DNA of 64,000 bases from Pegea sp. RAD2-039 (lineage: Eukaryota; Chordata; Thaliacea; Salpida; Salpidae). Positions 59,884-64,000 of this stretch are shown here, one piece after another. The notes under the pieces were generated by a model. The model did no database searches, was not told the origin of the DNA, and worked only from the letters and a program-made list of their open reading frames with translations. Both the position numbers and the translations under genes were made by a program. Every line of letters begins with the position of its first letter. Position 1 is the first letter of the stretch. The stretch lies in contig JAQGEQ010000331.1 of the NCBI GenBank assembly GCA_034620365.1, positions 21,151 through 85,150 on the forward strand. The letters run 5' to 3'.

Positions 59884-60291
59884 CTCTAAGTGTTTGATTG
59901 ACTTTGTAATTAATCAAAGACTACAAATAAGCAAATTTAGTTTTAAAATCTCCTGAATGATTTGTTTGCAAATCAAACAAACCTTTCAATAAAAATTTGT
60001 TCATAACGTGTCTTAATCAAGCGAACTTTTTCACTTATTTGCAATTTATTCATCTTTTCATCTCTTAATCTGAGAAAGACTGACTTAGATAAATCGTTAG
60101 CAAGAACTAGTCAAAAATAATTTGTCTTACAAACAAATCTTGTACTTAGTTGATGAAGGTCGTGAAGACTTATCTGCTTCCTGCAGCTTAATTTGCAAAA
60201 ACTACTCGAAAACTCCAATTTCAGGTATTTAACGAATTGATCTTATTTTTGATATCAGGAACTCTTATGAGTCTAAGGAGGAGCTTCTAGA

Positions 60292-60474
60292 ATGAAAGTT
60301 TTAGCCTGTTACGATGGTAGAGTCCTCATAATTCTTAATGATGTAGTTGTAGAAGCAATATGTTACGGAATTAGGAAGATGAAAACAAATGACTTTCATG
60401 AAATTTTTAAATCGTTGTATAATTACGTGTTGAAATTTAACAATTGCAAAAGTGATAGCGATGAAGACAAATAA
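60292..60474 (+). CDS. Conserved 60-residue ORF, copy B
   Basis: As copy A, with Arg for Lys at residue 10. Function unknown. Confidence 0.3.
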   Translation: MKVLACYDGRVLIILNDVVVEAICYGIRKMKTNDFHEIFKSLYNYVLKFNNCKSDSDEDK

Positions 60475-60851
60475 AACAAAAATATGAAAGTACAACATTG
60501 TGATTATTTGTGATCCAATGCACCACCTAAGTAAATAAAGTGGATCAGGATCAGGTGGTGATCACATCGGCTAAACCGACTAGGTAATGTAATAAAGATC
60601 AGTTAGTTAGGAGAAAGTAACCGTGGTACGATTAGTTTGTTGCGCAAAAAATTAGAAAAATGATTAAAATTTTCATAAGGGTACGATAAGTTGTTTGCAC
60701 TCGAAAATATAAGCTTTTTCTGGAGGTGGTTCAGGATGTGGTTCAGAAGATGGTTTAGAAGATGGTTAACTACAAAACCGGTCAAAAAATATTTAAGCTG
60801 AAGAAATATTGTTAAAACATTTTCAATACATTGTGGAAAAGAAGATTTCAT

Positions 60852-62790
60852 TTAAAATTCTATTTTTTATTTTTTATATTCTTACATTTCTAAATTATAG
60901 TAATTCTTGTGTATAAGGGATTATATACATAAGAACATTTTTATTTATAATATTTATTTCTATAACATAGATAATATTCTACTTCTATTTTAATAATTTC
61001 TATCTTATTGTTTTTATACCAGTGTAAAATTAGGTTTAAATAAAATTTGCGGTTTTTAACCTATCTTTACATATTCAATATCTTAATAAAATCATTTCTA
61101 TTCATGGTCTGTATATCAGCTACCATTCTTTTATTTTTTGCTATTTGTAGGCCAGTGTTTTAAATATGCTTTTAGACCTTTTAACGATTTTTTGTTTTGT
61201 TTAATTATCTACTTATTCGTTGAATATTTTTGTTTTTACTTCTGTTAAAAAGCTCAAAGTCATACTTTGTTTAGAGGTTATTGAGGCTCACAACTTTTTA
61301 GTTGTTTTTATTCCTACTTTTATGTTTATTTTTTTCTACGTTTTTTCATTTAATAAGGGTAATAAATAATGATATTTGCATAAAATAAATCGAATAAACA
61401 AACAACTAAACAAATATTTATTATTGAAATCTCTAGAAACTTCCATGAGAACGTTGACAATATTGTGGAAAATGTTGAAATATTTATTAGTTGTTTAGTA
61501 ATTTTAGTTTTATACTTGAAATTAAAAAGAGATTTTTTGACTTCTATAAATACTTAAATCAAAACTAATTTGAGTTCTTCAGATAAGCTTTTTAAATATA
61601 TGTACTAGATGGAACTAAGTTTATTATTTGTTCTGAAGATCCTGAATTATAAATTGGTATTAAAAAATTACAGAAACTGTTTAAAATGAATGCTAAATTG
61701 AACTGTAATTTCTTATATAAAGCAATAGATGTAACAAGTGACATTTTAATTGAATTAATGTAAATTATAATTTCCTTATACATAGCAATAGTGACATTTT
61801 AGTAGTCAAATTGAACAGTGAACATTTACATAGAATATATAAAGCAATAGATGTAACACGCGAAATTTAAGTAGTTTCTATACAATATTACAGTGAATAA
61901 TTATATAGAAAGCCAACAATATTTTCACAATGTTCAAATTTAAAAACCACATTTTATATTAAAGCATTTCAACTTCTGCTTAGACAGTACAAGTGATTTC
62001 AAACGTGCTGAAAAATTATCCCAGAATTCAGCACATTAAATCTGAATTTTCAATTTGCTCTCATTAACCAGCTCCATATTCCTTAAACTTTTATTTCATC
62101 AAATTTCACAATCTTGAATTTCACACGAAAAATATCTCTGTTCAGAGAATCAATTCTTTATTATCTTCAAATGAAACCAAATGCTATCCTGATTTTTTAG
62201 TTTAGTTAGAATTCTTAGTGATTATTCTTAAACTGATTCAGTTTAACTGCTAAAAAAGATATAAATTCTTTCTTTTAATTTTTTCTTCATGCTTTTTCAT
62301 CTTGCTATAAATAAATGGCTTTTAGAAAGAATGTTTTATACTTAATAATACAAACTAATTTATTTGTATCTTAACTACAATTAATCTACTAAATATATTC
62401 AGTAACTATTCTGCAGACTACTAACAAGTGGGAAACTTTATAAACATTACAAGAAATGATTACAAATACTTTGCAGTTAAGTTTTTATCAATTAATTTAG
62501 TTTGTTATAATGTTCACTACAATTTTACTTTTGTTGAATCTGAATTTTAGAGCAATTTTTTATTAAGAAAATAATTGTTTGTGGTAATCTGAATTTAGTT
62601 CTTAGATTTAATTTGATATAAGTTTGCAAGAAAATGGGACTTTTAAGGAATCAATAAATAAAGTTTCAGTTTTTAAGTGTTAGCAGATATTTAATCAACT
62701 CTAGTAGTTTTTATTGTATATTTTAAATGAATCAAAGAACTAACCTAAAATAACATGTAACTTAGTTGTAACATCTAATACAAAATTTTA
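60852..62790. other. A+T-rich stretch without recognised genes, copy B
   Basis: Counterpart of 52,484-54,433. No supported coding sequence. Confidence 0.55.
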
Positions 62791-63073
62791 GTGCCTCAAA
62801 GCAGCTTATACTGCTCCACAACCAGCTTTATTATTATACCAGCAGTCTTTCTTTCCTAGAGTCACCTTCACTATCAATAACAACCAATTCTAAATTTTAA
62901 ACAACTAAGATTCTATATGAATTTTCAACAACTACCAATTACTGTTCAAGAAACAATTCTATTGTAGAGCAACCACCTTAACTGTCAAATAATCAGCTAT
63001 ACTATCAAACAACAACTTTTAGAGGCCAACAACCAAAAGACCCACAACTACGTATACTATCCTACAACCACCC
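62791..63073. repeat. Degenerate minisatellite, copy B
   Basis: Counterpart of 54,434-54,718 with almost no changes. Confidence 0.7.
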
Positions 63074-63127
63074 TTGCATGACCTTTTCATAAAAATCTTT
63101 ATCTTTGGAAAAAGAATTTAAATTTGG

Positions 63128-63480
63128 AAGAATCAGAATTAGTTTGTGAATTTCACTGATTAGATGATGACGCGATTGAATAATTGACAGATCACTTGCT
63201 TGTTGTCTTGCTGTTACTCTCAATCAAATATTCCTTCAAAATTCTCTACTATCTTATTGACAAATGTTTGTGACGTCATAATTAGCATGAATTGAGTATC
63301 AATCTGACAGGAAGACCATTCCCTACACTCCCAACGAAGTGAAACGCATTAACGACAAACATTATCATCGACGTCATCAACTCGACCTTCGTCTGCGCGT
63401 CAAGAACGTTATTTATCACGTGATCAAAGTAAAGATGCTGAAAGTTTGTCAAAGTTTTTTTAATTGCAAATGTATTACAT
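63128..63480. other. Near-invariant GC-richer block, copy B
   Basis: Third copy of the block at 1,453-1,810; no difference from copy A noticed by eye. Confidence 0.55.
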
Positions 63481-63569
63481 CAAAGTGAACCAACAAATTA
63501 AAATTGAACGAATGACTTTTTCTAAACAAATATAAGAAGATGACGCTAATGACGACGGTTGTGACGTCA
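63271..63569. promoter_or_regulatory. CRE/E-box palindrome cluster, copy B
   Basis: TGACGTCA at 63,271-63,278 and 63,562-63,569, TCACGTGA at 63,416-63,423, upstream of the candidate exon at 63,855. Confidence 0.45.
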
Positions 63570-63854
63570 TCATCGTCCTTTAATACTTTGACGTCGTCGA
63601 AAATTCACCAAAACAATTTTTCGGTGCATAGTAGCGATAATATTGGGAATAATGTCTGATAAGGTACTTCATACAACTAATCTTCGTTTCCACATCCCCA
63701 ATACAGCTAAGATGCAAAAGAAATATATAATGAGATTTATAGATAGAGAAAATATTTAATCAGCAACTGCAATTATAGATAAGTTACTATAAAATTTATT
63801 TAAAAGCAATCAAACAGCTACAGAACTAAGTAGAATATTTACTGACCTGTTTAA

Positions 63855-63888
63855 ATGGCAATCAGCTTTACACTTACTGCTCATTTAG
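63855..63888 (+). CDS. Candidate first coding exon, copy B (partial)
   Basis: ATG opens MAISFTLTAHL and ends after the first base of a codon at a consensus AG/GTAAGT donor (63,889). TAA lies directly before the ATG in frame. The hydrophobic, Thr-rich start could be a signal-peptide beginning. The segment is preserved in all four outer elements. The rest of the gene would be beyond the window. Confidence 0.28.
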
Positions 63889-64000
63889 GTAAGTTTCTAT
63901 TACTTTTTTATTTGTGAACCGTCACATCGAGCGGTTTCAAAAATTTTCGTAGTGACTATTTAGTTTCTATAGATAAATGGTTGTTCTTTTTACAATATTA

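Larger units (their letters stand above)
58781..64000. repeat. Outer block copy B, runs off window end
   Basis: Direct repeat of 50,413-55,643, nearly identical; shares the ~37-bp RT deletion with copy A, so duplication followed that deletion. Confidence 0.93.

Noticed and set aside
1..64000. CRISPR arrays, rRNA, phage or bacterial operons
   Set aside because: Repeats present are eukaryotic tandem or inverted duplications with no regular repeat-spacer structure, and genes are intron-split.

Overview
The window is animal nuclear DNA, very A+T-rich and gene-poor. Evidence for a eukaryote: genes are split by GT-AG introns, some only 47-54 bp; there are tRNA-Lys genes with internal A and B boxes; and there are non-LTR (LINE) reverse-transcriptase fragments. 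No bacterial operons, rRNA or CRISPR were seen. Short introns with T-rich acceptors, a fast-evolving multi-homeodomain gene and a serine-glycine proteoglycan-like gene suggest a small-genome invertebrate. A nematode is my leading guess, but it is unproven.

The dominant structure is a giant imperfect inverted repeat. The left arm (about 300-22,355) reappears reverse-complemented as the right arm (about 26,535-56,277) around a roughly 4.2 kb spacer. Going inward, the left arm carries: a tandemly repeated outer element with CRE-like and E-box palindromes; a degenerate GGTTGTT minisatellite; small conserved ORFs; a LINE RT relic; a candidate terminal exon (6,253-6,437); a ~1.23 kb tandem array (6.9-11.8 kb); a GC-richer conserved block (~13.7 kb); a five-exon homeobox-type gene (15,701-17,225); an inserted LINE-bearing segment; and a tRNA-Lys. 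The same order appears in mirror image on the right (tRNA at 27.6 kb, homeobox gene at 30.3-31.8 kb, and so on).

The arms are not identical. The right arm has three copies of a ~3.6 kb segment (32.8-42.1 kb), and the connecting copies lack the homeobox gene. It has more ~1.23 kb units, and an outer block is repeated in tandem at a distance of 8,368 bp (50.4-55.6 kb and 58.8-64.0 kb). The left arm has a 1.15 kb LINE-containing segment that the right lacks. The spacer is itself a much older direct copy of the 18.6-21.3 kb left-arm region, ending in tRNA relics. It also holds the start of an intact two-exon gene (26,260-26,858) for a secreted, membrane- or GPI-anchored Ser-Gly protein. Only the 3' part of that gene is duplicated, as a truncated copy at 22,038-22,354.

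Best-supported genes: the two homeobox-type copies, differing at 6 of 288 residues; the Ser-Gly gene; and the right-arm tRNA-Lys (the left copy has an acceptor-stem mismatch). Most other ORFs are short and A+T-driven and are given low confidence. The layout resembles ampliconic palindromes whose arms are kept similar by recombination, but this is inferred from one window and assembly error must be excluded.
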